Positions 9,766-21,185 of a DNA stretch of 64,000 bases are shown here, in pieces. This DNA comes from Procambarus clarkii (Eukaryota > Arthropoda > Malacostraca > Decapoda > Cambaridae). Below the pieces are notes generated by a model that saw only the letters and a list, made by a program, of their open reading frames with translations, made no database searches and had not been told where the DNA came from. Position 1 is the stretch's first letter, and every line of letters begins with the position of its first letter. The position numbers were made by a program, and so were the translations under genes. Location: the NCBI RefSeq assembly GCF_040958095.1, contig NC_091172.1:28579209-28643208 (forward strand), written 5' to 3'.

Positions 9766-10194
9766 CATTCGCGGTGATGTGTACCAGTGCTGTCCGTCCT
9801 CTCAATTCACTACTGTGTAAAAATTGCAACCGGTTTTACCTGACTAGAAGCGTACGAACCCTAAGCAACCCACTTCACCTATGGAGTCCGATGCGTATAT
9901 ATATATATAAAAAAGTCAATATTGCAGTGCTTTCATTTTTTTGCTAAATTCATTTTCAACAGACTGATCAATTCCGTAAAAAATGCGACATATTAGGTGG
10001 GATGACAGGTCGCCAAACGCTATTTAGCGTAGTTCTAAGTTCGTAAAAGACGCTATGTACAACGGCCATCGTAACTAGAATTATACGTTGAAACAGCTGT
10101 TAAAATCGTAGTACAATTATTAAATATAAACGCAACAGCCTCGTGAGTATAAAACACATATCACAGAACACGGCTGGATGGGCCGGGAGGAGCC
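9766..10194. other. Intergenic, no gene recognised
   Basis: Unique, AT-rich sequence. Confidence 0.3.
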
Positions 10195-10400
10195 ACAGGC
10201 AGACACACTTGTAACAGCCTAAGCTACTCTATCCCTTTAAGATGTATTTTATTATCTCAATAAACATTGTGTGTACTGTATTGGATTTGTGAGCCGCCTT
10301 GAGGGACCTTAAATTGACGAGGGTAGAAATAGCCTAACCTTAATCTATCCCTTTTCAGATGTTCTTTATTATCTCAATAAACTTACTTGAACTTGAACCT
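10195..10400 (+). mobile_element. LINE-E 3' UTR, two successive partial copies
   Basis: CCTAAGCTACTCTATCCCTT, AGATGTATTTTATTATCTCA and ATAAACATTG, then a second diverged copy ending ATAAACTTACTTGAACTTGA. The family also occurs at 20765, 22497 (-), 33187 (-) and 50888. An AATAAA sits near the 3' end and the copies finish in ACTTGA repeats, which is typical of a LINE 3' end. Confidence 0.7.
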
Positions 10401-10574
10401 GACTTGGTCCACACTCAGGCTATACATACCAACCGCTGACATAATCCGACAGCATGACCTTGAATCACTGGACACGTGTATACTGTAAACGACGTTTAAT
10501 AGAAGGTTTATGATTGTATGCAAATGAGGGAGGGTAGCCATTACAGGTGCTCAAATGTGTTTGGTTTGGTGTTG
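10401..10574. other. Intergenic, no gene recognised
   Basis: No feature seen. Confidence 0.3.
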
Positions 10575-10868
10575 ATAGGCCTTAATAAACCTCCAGAGGG
10601 TGATAGGCCTTAATATTAATAAGCTTCCAGAGGATGATAGGCCTTAATAAGCCTCCAGAGAATGATAGGCCTTAATAAGCTTCCAGAGGATGATAGGCCT
10701 TAATAAGCCTCCAGAGGATGATAGGCCTTAATAAGCCTGCAGAGGTTGATAGGCTTTAATAAACCTCCAGAGGACGATAGACCTTTATAAACCTCCAGAG
10801 GTTGATAGGCCTTAATAAGCCTCCAGAGGATGATAGACCTTAATAAGCCTCCAGAGGATGATAGGCCT
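10575..10868. repeat. Minisatellite, 28-bp unit, about ten copies
   Basis: The unit contains GATAGGCCTTAATAAGCCTC followed by CAGAGGAT. There are several point variants and one unit with an extra TTAATA. Confidence 0.95.
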
Positions 10869-11094
10869 CACCCCCCACCACCAAACAAAATGAAGGGGGC
10901 TCCTGGCGGGCTGTTCAACACAAGATATTGAAACGGCGTGATTTCCATGAAGACTGACTAACACCCTTGCCATCATGCATCATACATTGACCTTCACCAC
11001 GTCAATTGGAAGAGCTCAAAATTCAAGATGACTTCGTGACAGATTTTGTAAATTTGTTTAAAAACCATGAGTTGAAATAGGACAGTTTTTGTGT

Positions 11095-11245
11095 TAATGT
11101 ACAGTAACAATAATAACAGAAAGAGTGCTAAGCCAGTATGACCATACAGTACTGGAAAGGGGATATAAGGACAAGGACCATCAGGGATCGAACGACAAAC
11201 TTGCAAGATACAAGGCGGTCACTGTACCGACCAGTGTAAGAACAG
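11095..11245 (-). repeat. SINE-C copy, decayed
   Basis: On the minus strand: ACACTGGTCGGTACAGTGAC (A-box side), TTCGATCCCTGATGG (B box), and part of the body. It matches 25962-26165 at low identity. Confidence 0.55.
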
Positions 11246-12186
11246 GGACGGCTTTACAGTGAGTAAATAACACATTCGTGCATCTTGGGGTAAAATGTCA
11301 TTCATAGGATAGGATAGTCCCCTATCCTAGGATAGGATAGACCCCTAGTCTATCCTATAAAATGTCATAGGATAGACCTCCGAGCCCGTGGACTCCCCAG
11401 GGCTGCGAGTTCTATCCCATTCAATAGCCTCAATAGTTTCTTAGACAATGATCATTTTCACAAAATATCCACATTGCTAACAGTGACTGTAAGTTCACTT
11501 CCTCCGACGTGCATCAAAACACAACCCTTGTGAGGCGGTGTTCACACATGGCGTCACAAAACACTCGTCTCAATGACCATTTTTCATTCGTTATCTTTGA
11601 TTAGATTAAACGGACAAGGCTCTTTACCAGAAGGATTGAAGATTTTTTTTAGCCAGGCTGATTGTTAATACTATAAGGAAACAAATGTGTAACTTTAGTA
11701 ACTGTGATTTAACTGCGCAGAATAAGTTGTTAAAACATTGGACATAAATTTACTAAAGCCTAGTAAATTTACGAGGCTTGAGTAAAACACTTTGCGGGCC
11801 AACCAAAGGCTTAGGGCCCGCGCACGAATATTCCTGCCCAAAAATGCTTATACATATAAATTGCAGCGCAGCAAACTTGTGTAATGTGCCATCCGTTATT
11901 CAGTGAGTAAGTGTATAGATGGAGGTCGTGAAGGAGGTTAAGGTATAAGCGAGTGTATGACAGGAATTGACTAAGTAACTTCAGTAATGAAGTACTTATA
12001 GCAGAGAATAAGCGTGATATATGAGGAAGAATTTAAGGTGTGTCTGTGTGTTGTTATCTGCGTCTGCAGGATCGAGCTCTTAGTTCTTGGACCCCGCCTT
12101 TCTAACCATCGGTTGTCTAATGTGTTAAGACCACCCAAAAAATTTGTCCATTATATCTACTACATCACTGTCTGTCTGTCTATCTG

Positions 12187-12187
<1 letters not shown>
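11246..12187. other. Intergenic, no gene recognised
   Basis: TAGGATAGGATAG words repeat at 11305-11380. No gene was seen. Confidence 0.35.

Positions 12188-12241
<54 letters not shown>
12188..12241. repeat. (CT)n microsatellite
   Basis: About 27 CT units. Confidence 0.97.
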
Positions 12242-12244
<3 letters not shown>

Positions 12245-12274
12245 CCCCTCACACACATTCACATTCATTTCATT

Positions 12275-12500
12275 CAGAACCTTGCATAACACTTATGTCA
12301 GACCAATTCTGAAGTATGCAGCTTCAGCCTGGAGTCCATAAATAGTTAAACACAAGACAAAATTCGAGAAGATTCAGAGGAATGCCACAATACTAGTTTT
12401 AGGACAGAGGTATGAGCTACGAGGAAAGGCTACGTCTATCCAGCGGATGGACATAGCCTTTTCCGTCCATCCAGCGGATGGACGTAGCAGTGGAAAAGAA
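12275..12500 (+). mobile_element. LINE-A fragment (thumb region of the ORF)
   Basis: HNTYVRPILKYAASAWSP followed by VKHKT and then EKIQRNAT in a shifted frame matches the LINE-A ORF at 52690-52780 (YVRPIFEYAAPAWS). It is frameshifted and ends near a duplicated TCCATCCAGCGGATGGAC word. Confidence 0.7.
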
Positions 12501-12721
12501 TGACTGTCATGTTTCAGGAGGCCTACGTGTCATTAAGCTATTGCAGTTTTTCAGTTGTGTACGCTCTAAGAACAGCCAACAGTTCAACTTGCTAGGTAGA
12601 TGCCCAATTATGAACTCTTGACATTCCTCACAATTGCGTTGCCGCGGGGGCTGGCGAACAGTGACACCACATCCGCCGCCCTCCCATTTAGCAGAGTTGA
12701 GAGAAATGTCATGTAGTGTAT
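12501..12721. other. Spacer, no gene recognised
   Basis: No supported feature. Confidence 0.3.
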
Positions 12722-13195
12722 ATTCCCCCATTATAACACGTGTATATTCTCCCATTATATCAATTGTATATTCCCTATTATAACAAGTGTATATTCTCCC
12801 ATTATATCAATTGTATATTCCCTATTATAACAAGTGTATATTCTCCCATTATATCAATTGTATATTCCCTATTATAACAAGTGTATATTCTCCCATTATA
12901 TCAATTGTATATTCCCTATTATAACAAGTGTATATTCTCCCATTATATCAATTGTATATTCCCTATTATAACAAGTGTATATTCTCCCATTATATCAATT
13001 GTATATTCCCTATTATAACAAGTGTATATTCTCCCATTATATCAATTGTATATTCCCTATTATAACAAGTGTATATTCTCCCATTATATCAATTGTATAT
13101 TCCCTATTATAACAAGTGTATATTCTCCCATTATATCAATTGTATATTCCCTATTATAACAAGTGTATATTCTCCCATTATATCAATTGTATAAT
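12722..13195. repeat. Minisatellite, 47-bp composite unit, about ten copies
   Basis: Each unit is a pair of related submonomers, TGTATATTCTCCCATTATAT and TGTATATTCCCTATTATAAC. The copies are nearly identical in the middle and degenerate at both ends (to about 13280). Confidence 0.95.
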
Positions 13196-13637
13196 CCCCA
13201 TTATAAGAAGTGTATTTTCCAATTATAACAAGTGTATATTTCCCCCATTATAACAGCAGTGTATATTCCCTATTTATAACAAGCATTAAACATACTCGCT
13301 TCAATATCTAAAGCAAATTATAATTACATATCAGTTTTAACTATAACTGAAATGTATTAATTATATACATACAATTATTTATGTAACTTTCCTTGTGTTA
13401 AAAATATTATTGATTTGTTTTTGTTTTTTAAGAATCACGAGTATATAGGTAATGGGGAGACGCGCGTAACTCTTGGTTAGTCAGGTTAAGTACCATTGGG
13501 TTTGGCCAGTAACTGAACGGGTCGCGGACCGCCACGATCTCGTTAAGCGATAATTGGTAATGCTAACATACTTTCCGAAATGGTATATTATATGTATATA
13601 TCGTTATATTAAGTGTATTGTTATATGATTGTACAGC
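13196..13637. other. Degenerate end of the array, then unique sequence
   Basis: Decayed submonomers to about 13280, then AT-rich sequence without a gene. Confidence 0.4.
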
Positions 13638-13709
13638 GCGATGGTGGTATAGTGGTGAGCATAGCTGCCTTCCAAGCAGTTGACCCGGGTTCGATTCCCG
13701 GCCATCGCA
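13638..13709 (+). tRNA. tRNA-Gly(TCC)
   Basis: A 72-nt gene with a 7-bp acceptor stem (GCGATGG/CCATCGC), discriminator A, an A box within GGTATAGTGGTGAGCATAG and B box GGTTCGATTCC. The anticodon loop reads CTTCCAA, giving anticodon TCC. There is no intron. A short T run (TTTT near 13718) can end Pol III transcription. It is identical to the copies at 20327 and 21970, but the flanks differ. Confidence 0.95.
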
Positions 13710-13799
13710 TGGTTTATTTTAGGGTCTACTCTTGTCTCGGGGAAATAATTCAATAATAACAATTCAGTGTCGAGGGACAGGAAGTCAGAGTGTATTCAT

Positions 13800-13860
13800 A
13801 CACGTTAGGCTTACATCGAGGTCTCCCCTCCCCCTCCCTACCAAGGTCGAATTACTGACC

Positions 13861-13862
<2 letters not shown>
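13800..13862 (-). repeat. SINE-D tail fragment
   Basis: TTACATCGAGGTCTCCCCTC and AAGGTCGAATTACTGACC match the distal part of SINE-D on the minus strand. It ends exactly at the TA array. Confidence 0.55.
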
Positions 13863-13863
<1 letters not shown>

Positions 13864-13959
<96 letters not shown>

Positions 13960-13966
13960 ATATATA
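13864..13966. repeat. (TA)n microsatellite with phase slips
   Basis: About 50 TA units interrupted by two TTA slips. Confidence 0.97.
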
Positions 13967-14134
13967 ATACTATGATTCTATACAACAGAAAGTTGTATTT
14001 TAAGCTATATATGTTTCAGCCATTATATGCCTCATCACTGAACTTTATGCTCTGTATTACGTGATAAAATTATATATGTATAATTAACGTACATTGATGT
14101 AAAAGTAATCAATTACTGGTACGGGTGTTATTAT

Positions 14135-14450
14135 TGCTATTGATAAGAACAGATAGATTTATTAGACGAGGAGGGAGAGTAGCCATATATGTTAGAGAAA
14201 ATTTGAAATATAGCTTCAAAGAGGGAATCGAAACTGAGCCAAACACAGAAACTATTTGGCTAGAATTAAACGAAAAAGCATAAAATCTTATAACAGGAGT
14301 TATATACTGGCCACCAAACTTAAGACAGATTTGAAGCAAAGCATCTATGGAATGAAATATCTAAAGCAATTAGGTCAGACAGTATTTATGTCATGGGTGA
14401 CTTTAATTTTAGTGGAATAAAACTGGCTTAACAGAGCAGGGAATAATGTA
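14135..14450 (+). mobile_element. LINE endonuclease-domain remnant (CR1/L2-like)
   Basis: Reading through stops, GGRVAIYVRENLKYS, ETIWLELNEKA, ITGVIYWPPN and (shifted) YVMGDFNFSGI follow the order of the exonuclease-endonuclease-phosphatase domain of CR1-type LINEs, including the GDFN catalytic block. Several stops and at least one frame change are present, so it is dead. No reverse transcriptase follows. Confidence 0.7.
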
Positions 14451-14673
14451 GCAAAAGATTTTACAACTGTCACTACTGCTACTGTTCCCTGTTATTCACG
14501 TTATCTACAAATGCAAGTTTGGTTCGCTGGTGTAAGCCTGTACAGTCTAATCCCACTCATAAACAAAACTAACACGCCGTACATGAACAGCTGTTAGTCG
14601 AGTCTGGTTGTATAACTGTATATTCTTCCTCATATTTTATAACAAAGTTGAGAAAAAAAATTACACCTTTTCA

Positions 14674-14755
14674 CGACGAGGATGGGATTCGAACCCACGC
14701 AGGGAGACCCTATTGGATTAGCAGTCCAACGCCTTAACCACTCGGCCACCTCGTC
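14674..14755 (-). tRNA. tRNA-Ser(GCT)
   Basis: An 82-nt gene on the minus strand with acceptor stem GACGAGG/CCTCGTC, discriminator G, and D arm GGCCGAGTGGTTAAGGC. The anticodon stem-loop TGGACTGCTAATCCA gives GCT. It has a serine-type long variable arm and B box GGTTCGAATCC. A run of eight T on the minus strand (14653-14660) is a Pol III terminator. Confidence 0.95.
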
Positions 14756-15534
14756 ATATCGCAATATCAGATAAACATTACATTTAATTTACAAATAATT
14801 CACATATACCTGAATTTACCCGAGGGCCAACATCTATCTAGTGGCCATGATAGAAACTGGATGCCAGAGGCTTGTTCCCTCATTTTCCTGATATTTATTT
14901 CCCCAACCGGATTGCTCAGTTCTCATTAACAAAAAACGCTCATATGGTAATCTACACTAATTTATAAACAATTACCCGTTTATATTAAGGTTTTTAGTAT
15001 TAAGTATTAAGATTAGACATATAAGGAGAGCCTAACCTTTCTCTAAATATACAAATATCTTCTACACTGTTTTCCGGGAAGATTACCTAGTAGCAATTTA
15101 GGTTAGATTTAGTCAGGTTGTATTGGGTTTAGTTAGGTTAGGTTAAATTAGAAATATTAGGTTTAGTGAGGTATGGTTCATAGTTCCTATTGTTAGAGAC
15201 AAACATCTTATTAGGCTTATAGAGGTCTCCTCAGCCCTAGGGAATCGAACCTGAGACCTTATGGTAGTGGCCCCTCTGCACTGACCACTGCACTGTAGGT
15301 CAATAAATACATACATGTTGTATTTATACAACATGTATGTATTTATACAACATGTATGTATTGTTATACTCAACACAGCTGAGTCTACAACCCCCCCCCC
15401 CCGGAGGGCTTCAGCTGTTTATATCTCCCAGCGTAACTAGGCTAGTCAAGTTCGGTTAAGTTTTTAAGTTTAGTTAGGCCAGGTAATGTAGGCTGTATAA
15501 TGGCGGGAGGTAGCTGGACGCACTCAAATACAAT
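14756..15534. other. Intergenic, no gene recognised
   Basis: GGTTAGGTTA-type words occur near 15100-15160, which are imperfect TTAGG. A short palindromic tandem of TATTTATACAACATGTATGT lies at 15303-15361. The frame at 15143-15376 (-) is unsupported. Confidence 0.4.
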
Positions 15535-15680
15535 ACGTACGGATTTTTAGATTCAGCTACGCGGAACAAAAAGTTCCAAGCAGCACGGCTATGGTGAGCT
15601 CGTAGTGGACCTAGCCGGCACAGGAGCGGGGCAAGTAGCACGGGCTATGGTGAGCCCGTAGTGGACTTACCTGACACAGG
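15535..15680 (+). repeat. Repeat H, with its 3' half duplicated
   Basis: GGAACAAAAAGTTCC (a palindrome), then GCACGGCTATGGTGAGCTCG. The block CACGGGCTATGGTGAGCCCG is repeated after a 40-bp spacer (CACAGGAGCGGGGC). Confidence 0.7.
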
Positions 15681-15824
15681 AGCGGGGCTGTAACTCCGCG
15701 TACTTTAGTCCATATTTAATGCGTAGGAGAATAAGTATGGTTTGTACTTGGTTTGTCATAATTTAACCAATTCCTGTTGCCTGGGACAGGAAGCCTGTGA
15801 ATATATATTTACGTTTGTATAACG
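15681..15824. other. Spacer, no feature
   Basis: No feature recognised. Confidence 0.3.
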
Positions 15825-15990
15825 CTCCCCCAAGGTCGAATTACTAACATTCCCCCAGGATGCAACCCAACAACAAGCCCTAACTCCGCGGGTTCCTATT
15901 TACTACTAGGTGAGCAGAGGCATTAGGTGAAAGGAAACATGTCCAACTAGTTATTTCCCGACAGGGAATCGAACCCGGGAACCCTGATTA
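15825..15990 (-). repeat. SINE-D, with head and body
   Basis: Read on the minus strand: B box GGGTTCGATTCCCTG, body with TTTCACCTAATGCCTCTGCT, and the tail around AATTCGACCTTGGGG. Confidence 0.75.
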
Positions 15991-16309
15991 TGAGGAGAGA
16001 AAGAATCCAACTGTACTAAAAGTTGTGTCATATTTCTTACTACTTGCAGAGTAATCCTATTTCAAACTACCTAATTTTCTAATTAAATCTTAGGCTTAAA
16101 ATAGGTAGTAGTTTCTTCAAGGGTAACAGAAAAGGATTACAGATTACTATGGTCCAGCCATTCCTTGATCTGGCGGGGAATAGCGTATGGGGTTCTTGGA
16201 GTTCTTATATTTACTAAGCCCGGCCCGGGGCCAGGCTTGACTTGTGAGTGTTGGGTCAAGCTCCGCAGCCCCACATATCCACTAGAGCCCGATTGGTCCG
16301 GCACAAAAC

Positions 16310-16440
16310 ACTGGAAGGAGTATATAAACATTGGGTGGAGTAATGGAACACTGGGTGGAGTGTTTAATTACTCCACCACTACTCCAACACTGGGTGAAGA
16401 AAGGTAACACTGTGTGGAGTAGTGTAACACTTGGAGTGTG
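16310..16440. repeat. Degenerate short tandem (ACACTGGGTGGAGTA)
   Basis: About five imperfect copies of ACACTGGGTGGAGTAATGGA-like words, with one inverted pair (ACTCCACC) in the middle. Confidence 0.6.
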
Positions 16441-16979
16441 GAACAATATGAATGTACATACATAAATTCTGTCATTTAAACTACTCTAAGTTGTATATTG
16501 ATGAAAGATATGAAAGTGAATAAAATACAAGAATTTACAGACTATCAATAATCTTCAACAAAAATCCAGGTACTGTATTTAACTCTGTATGATATATTTA
16601 CCCAAAGTCTTAAACAAATTATTACAAATTTGCTTACTGTTCTGTCCTAGATGGGAAGCCAGAGACCCGGGCACCGCCGGACACCTCTTCCAGTTTTTGT
16701 CTGCAAGTTTTGGAGTTCTCACAGACAGAAAGGTCACTTCCTTACTTCATAACTACTGTAACATTAACAGAACTGTAATTACACCCCGACTTGTAACATG
16801 ATCTGAAATGTGCTTATCTAAGTTAACAGTTGTGACCCTGAGACTGTTGTGTGACTAGTCCTTCCACCGCCAAAGATACGAATGACTTATCTTAAAGAAA
16901 TTTAGAGTTCAGTTTCTGAATTTTTTTTAGTTATAACTTTTCTGCACTAAAATAACTCAAAGGGGCTGCTAGCGTGACC
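16441..16979. other. Intergenic, no gene recognised
   Basis: No supported coding or repeat signal. Confidence 0.3.
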
Positions 16980-17450
16980 CGGCCTGTTTTTGTTCTCCTT
17001 ATCATGTGTTGCGATTGTAGTTTTCTTTTTGTTTCTGTGTTATGTATTTGTATTCTATTTCTTGTTTTTATTATCATTCTGTATTGGTGCCTCTCCGTGT
17101 GTGTGTGTGGTTTGCGGGGCCAGTAGGCTTGTTTTGTATCATTCTGTTCCGGGGATTAGGTTATTGGGAGAGGGTTTTTGGGTGCTATGTGTTGCACGGT
17201 TGTCATTTATGTACTATTTTCCCCTGTGTTTGTAATGATTGTGTTTGTCATTAGTGTTGTGTTTGTTTTTATTGTTGTGTTTTTGTTGTCGGCCCTTCAG
17301 GCCGGTGTTTTGTACTTAAGACCTTTTGGTATTTTGTTATTTTGCGTGTTTGTGCTTTTATAATTTTGTAATTTTGTGCTCTACTTGTTTTGTTCTAGTT
17401 TGTTTTTCTGTTTTGTTTTTATTATACTTATCCGCATGCTCGCAGTAAAA
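16980..17450. repeat. T/G-rich strand-asymmetric tract
   Basis: The + strand is dominated by TTTTG and TGTTTTG words for about 470 bp, then flips to A-rich. It gives hydrophobic open frames (Phe/Val/Cys) in two registers, which I regard as a composition effect. Confidence 0.5.
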
Positions 17451-17759
17451 ATAAAAACAAATAAAAAAGCATCAAACCGTTAATTGACTGTTGATGTTAA
17501 TTAACAAACCCTGTAACCAGTTCATCATAACTGTAACTTGCATAACAAAACGTTCAGGTCTTGAGCCCATTACATATCTAACCTTTCCAACTATACTATA
17601 CGTGTTCATACAATTAACGTTTTTTTTTTATATTAATGCCTATATTTATTGACTAATTTATTAACGCATATAATGGGGACACTGATACAGTTATTCTCAG
17701 TATTATTAGTTAGCTGAGGAATATAATGCAGGGGGACCATTATTTCATAATCTTATCAG
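17451..17759. other. Intergenic, AT-rich
   Basis: No feature recognised. Confidence 0.3.
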
Positions 17760-18040
17760 CGCAAGTGTGAGCTGAGGCAGCGGATGTGACACAGCTACGA
17801 GAGAAGCAGTGTCCGCTGCTGTCTCTCTCTCTCTCTCTCTCTCTCTGTCTCACTCACTGCCTCAGTCAGTCGGTCAGCTGGCGGTGTCGGCCCGGGAAGC
17901 ACATCAGGGCCCTATTAACCAAAGTTAGTGCTACTTTAACCCTCGTTGTTACACCAAGTAACACAGAAAAGTGTGGCAGTGTTTGGTGGTAGCCTCGTGA
18001 GCCCGTTCTCCCTCGTGTTTACCAGGGTAAACTGAGTGGT
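17760..18040 (+). promoter_or_regulatory. Candidate promoter / non-coding first exon
   Basis: A CpG- and GC-richer island in AT-rich surroundings contains a (CT)12 tract and ends near CCAGGGTAAACT, a possible splice donor. It lies about 6 kb upstream of the GTPase start codon, whose first coding exon begins right after a splice acceptor and so needs an upstream non-coding exon. Linking the two is inference. There is no clear TATA box. Confidence 0.25.
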
Positions 18041-19086
18041 ATCGGGTTTGTCTCTCGGTGCATACTGCTTCCTACCTTATCCGGATTACTATCACAAGAG
18101 CATATATATATAGTGCGAAAAAGGATTAATAAGTAATTCTTAATGTTTTATCTTACATTTGGTGGTAATTAAATATGTGATATAATTCCAAGGTTTTAAT
18201 GTGACGCAAGTGTGGACACCGAGCTTCCTGTCTAAGGTTGTGTTGTGGAATGTGCTAAATGTACATAGTTACTTGCTAAGTGGACTTAATTACTCCCTAA
18301 ATGTACTTAGATACTAAATCTACTTAGTTACTAAATATACTTATTCATCCTGGGTTAGTTACAACGGGGGATTGTACGGTACTTTGAGCATACCTAGAGA
18401 GGGGTTCTGGGAGTTCTACACCCCCGATTGCGTCGGCTATATCAGTGAACTTTTGATAACTAGATAAAACGTACAAATATTTTTGAATGTAATATTTTCG
18501 CAAACATTTAGTAAACAGATGAACATTCGTGAACAATAAGTGAACTATAGGGTGTACAGGTGTAGTATATATAATCAAGCGTATAATACGTGTGTCCCTT
18601 AAACTCAACAGGTGTTCAGGTGTGTTTACTAAGTGGACATGTGTGGGTGCGTCAAGATTGAGTGCAGGTGTGAACGTTATGGAGCGCACTTGTGGAATAG
18701 TGAGGACAAGTTCACAGGTGTGGGAAATAAATTAGATGTACACTTGTGGGTATAAAGTTTACATTCTATACACCTGGGCTCTAGGAGAGTCGACCCGTGT
18801 ACCCCATGCGTGTGAGAGGCCGAAGCTCTACTTATACAGTTTACATATACAGTACATGTATATGTAAACTACTATAAACTGTTTATAAATAGAGTACATG
18901 TACATGTAAAGTTTACATGTGTGAAATTTAAAAGAACAAATGTACACTTGATAGCACAAAGTGTACACATACACATTGAAGATTAAAGGGAACACATGCT
19001 CTTCTGTAGAAATTAAGTGGACGGATGCAAATTTATTACGCGTACAAATGTGCATATGAATCAACAGACGTACATTCGTGAACTTC
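18041..19086. other. Intergenic, no gene recognised
   Basis: Between 18440 and 19085 many variants of GTACACTTGTG / ACATTCGTGAAC occur at irregular spacing, suggesting an old, decayed tandem array. No gene was seen. Confidence 0.35.
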
Positions 19087-19225
19087 ATGGGGTACGTTTC
19101 CCGTGACCCTGATGCCTCTGTTCACCTAACGGTAGACAGGTACCCGGAAGCTAGACAACTATTGTGGGTTGCATCCTAGGGAAGGTCAGTTGTTGGCATA
19201 TGGTGGACCCTCGATAACCCTAAAT
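19087..19225 (+). repeat. SINE-D body, decayed
   Basis: GGGGTACGTTTCCCGTGACC, CTCTGTTCACCTAACGGTAG, GGGTTGCATCCTAGGG and AGGTCAGTTGTTGG. Confidence 0.65.
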
Positions 19226-19975
19226 ATATAATTTTTATAACGATAACGGGAAACAATGAATAATAATTTAAGGTTTCTAATTCATGAACATCACACAGGA
19301 TGACAAAGTTTAGAATCTAATTCTAAATTACAAGTATTCAAATAAAATTTGCACTCTCAAACGTTCCTAATCTCAGAGAAAAGCGGACGATGAAATTACA
19401 ATGTGCCAGAGGCTCCTTAGTTGAAAGACAAATCTATCATATTAGAAAATATGTTAGGCATTCATAGATTTGGTAGCGAGGACGAGGCTGTGTGGCTACC
19501 TTACTATTTATTCCTGGAAAACATCCTTTACAACGTCACGACACATCCTTCTAAGATCATGTATATGACCCCGTCGATCACTAGACACTCAAGTAAAACT
19601 CTCTGAAAACTGATCGTTGGATCTTTATCAACTTCCCAGGAAAATCGAGGCCCAAACAGGTGAGCACGTGGAAAGCTCAACGGTCGGGCAGCAGCCAATC
19701 CTCCTCCTCGGTTTTTACTCTCTCAATTTTTGACTGTTGACATCATCCTCAAACATTTGTCCGGAAGCGTCATTTACATCAATGAGCAACATTGGTGGCT
19801 ATGTGACGAGTCTTGAGGAATCCCAGTTATCTCTTGGCCGACAGGAGTTCCCAGGAAGTTGCTTCCGTGCTGTCGCTTGTATGAGCTGTTGTGAAGCCTA
19901 TCCTCAGTCTCCCGACTTGGCCTGCGCCAGCTCCCAGCTGGTTAGGTTAGCACTTTGCATAAAATCATCATTTAA
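19226..19975. other. Intergenic, no gene recognised
   Basis: Open frames at 19421-19606 and 19737-19988 have no recognisable domain or splice context. Confidence 0.35.
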
Positions 19976-20110
19976 TATAAATAAATAAATAAATAAATGT
20001 TTATTTAGGTAAGGTACATACATACAAGAGATTTTACAAAGTTTGTTGGATTAATAGATAGAGCTAGTACATACAATGCCTAAAGTCACTATTACGCAAA
20101 GCGTTTCGGG
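19976..20110. repeat. Repeat F with (AAAT)n start
   Basis: An (AAAT)n tract, GTTTATTTAGGTAAGGTACA, ATTTTACAAAGTTTGTTGG and CGCAAAGCGTTTCGGGCA. A diverged copy lies at 25660-25800 (ATGCATAGCGTTTCGGACA). It probably belongs to a LINE 3' region. Confidence 0.65.
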
Positions 20111-20326
20111 CAGCAATAAGTACAACAATCACCTACAGTGCATGTTGAGCATTTTACTCGGTCAGTCACGTTAAGCATTGATGGATCTGATTAATAATTG
20201 GATGGATAATCTCACGGGCAGCGTCCGCCCATGTCTAGCAACATCCAAAAAGAGTATATTAAGATACCAGATCATTCCTTTACTATGTATTGTTTAGCCT
20301 CTTATTCCCTTCTCATTTCTCATCGA

Positions 20327-20398
20327 GCGATGGTGGTATAGTGGTGAGCATAGCTGCCTTCCAAGCAGTTGACCCGGGTTCGATTCCCGGCCATCGCA
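20327..20398 (+). tRNA. tRNA-Gly(TCC)
   Basis: Identical over 72 nt to the gene at 13638: same acceptor stem, A and B boxes and TCC anticodon. The flanks are unrelated. A TTTT run begins at about 20406. Confidence 0.95.
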
Positions 20399-20764
20399 TG
20401 TAACATTTTGTGTAATCTAATCTCATTATTTAATTTATATATATATATTTTTTTTTTGGCCTGAACTTCAAAAGTTCGTTACTAAAGAACCTTCGTTAGC
20501 GGTAGGCGCCATTAATTGTCTTAATTTTTCCGAGAAGTCTGTATCATGCACAAAGTTAAAAATACTATTCAAGATAGAATCGCCTTTGATACATAATAGT
20601 GCTGCAAACGGTTCCAAAACGGCCCTTCACTTTGCAGCAAATGTGACGGAACTAACTGCAAATGTATAAAAAAAAATTATGCTTTTTGAACGTTTGTTCA
20701 AACGTCCATTTATGTCTGGATCCACAAGTCAGGTGTCCACAGTCCGCCGGACTGTTATCACTAA
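20399..20764. other. Intergenic, no gene recognised
   Basis: No feature recognised. Confidence 0.3.
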
Positions 20765-20905
20765 TGTCACTATCCCTTTGAGATGTATTTTTGTCTTGTC
20801 TCAATAAACATACTTTGACTTGAACTTGAACTTAAACTTGAATGTCACTATTCAGCCCGTCCTCCTGCCCACAAGATGGGTATGGGGTGCATAATAAATG
20901 AACCT
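20765..20905 (+). mobile_element. LINE-E 3' end followed by repeat G
   Basis: CCCTTTGAGATGTATTTTTG and CTCAATAAACATACTTTGAC with a degenerate (ACTTGA)n tail, followed directly by TCAGCCCGTCCTCCTGCCCA and GGGGTGCATAATAAATGAAC (repeat G). Confidence 0.7.
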
Positions 20906-21104
20906 CCTAAGGTTGCGACGTTGTTTGTAAGAGGACAGACACGTTGCACATCAGTCACCGAAATAGTAGTTTTAACCCGCGAGACTGCTGTTTAGGCCAC
21001 AGGTACCGTAGATTTAACAATGTGAGGTACCTAGACTTTTGCAGTTAATTACTTTATCTATTCCCGTGGTCTAGATCGAGAGGATCATCAAGGCAAATAC
21101 TGGT

Positions 21105-21185
21105 ACCTTCAACAAGCCGCCGGCTTCCTTCCACTAACACTAGTGGCCTCGTCGAGGCCACTAGTGTTAGTGACCCTCGGGTAAA
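21105..21185 (+). mobile_element. LINE-C 3' end containing a perfect 41-bp palindrome
   Basis: AACAAGCCGCCGGCTTCCTT and the CTCGTCGAGGC block match the 3' end of the LINE-C copies (29640-29690). Bases 21132-21172 form a perfect palindrome (20-bp arms around one central T). Confidence 0.7.

Noticed and set aside
16980-17450. Membrane protein with hydrophobic frames
   Set aside because: Two overlapping registers are both hydrophobic because the strand is T/G-rich. No splice sites or domains.
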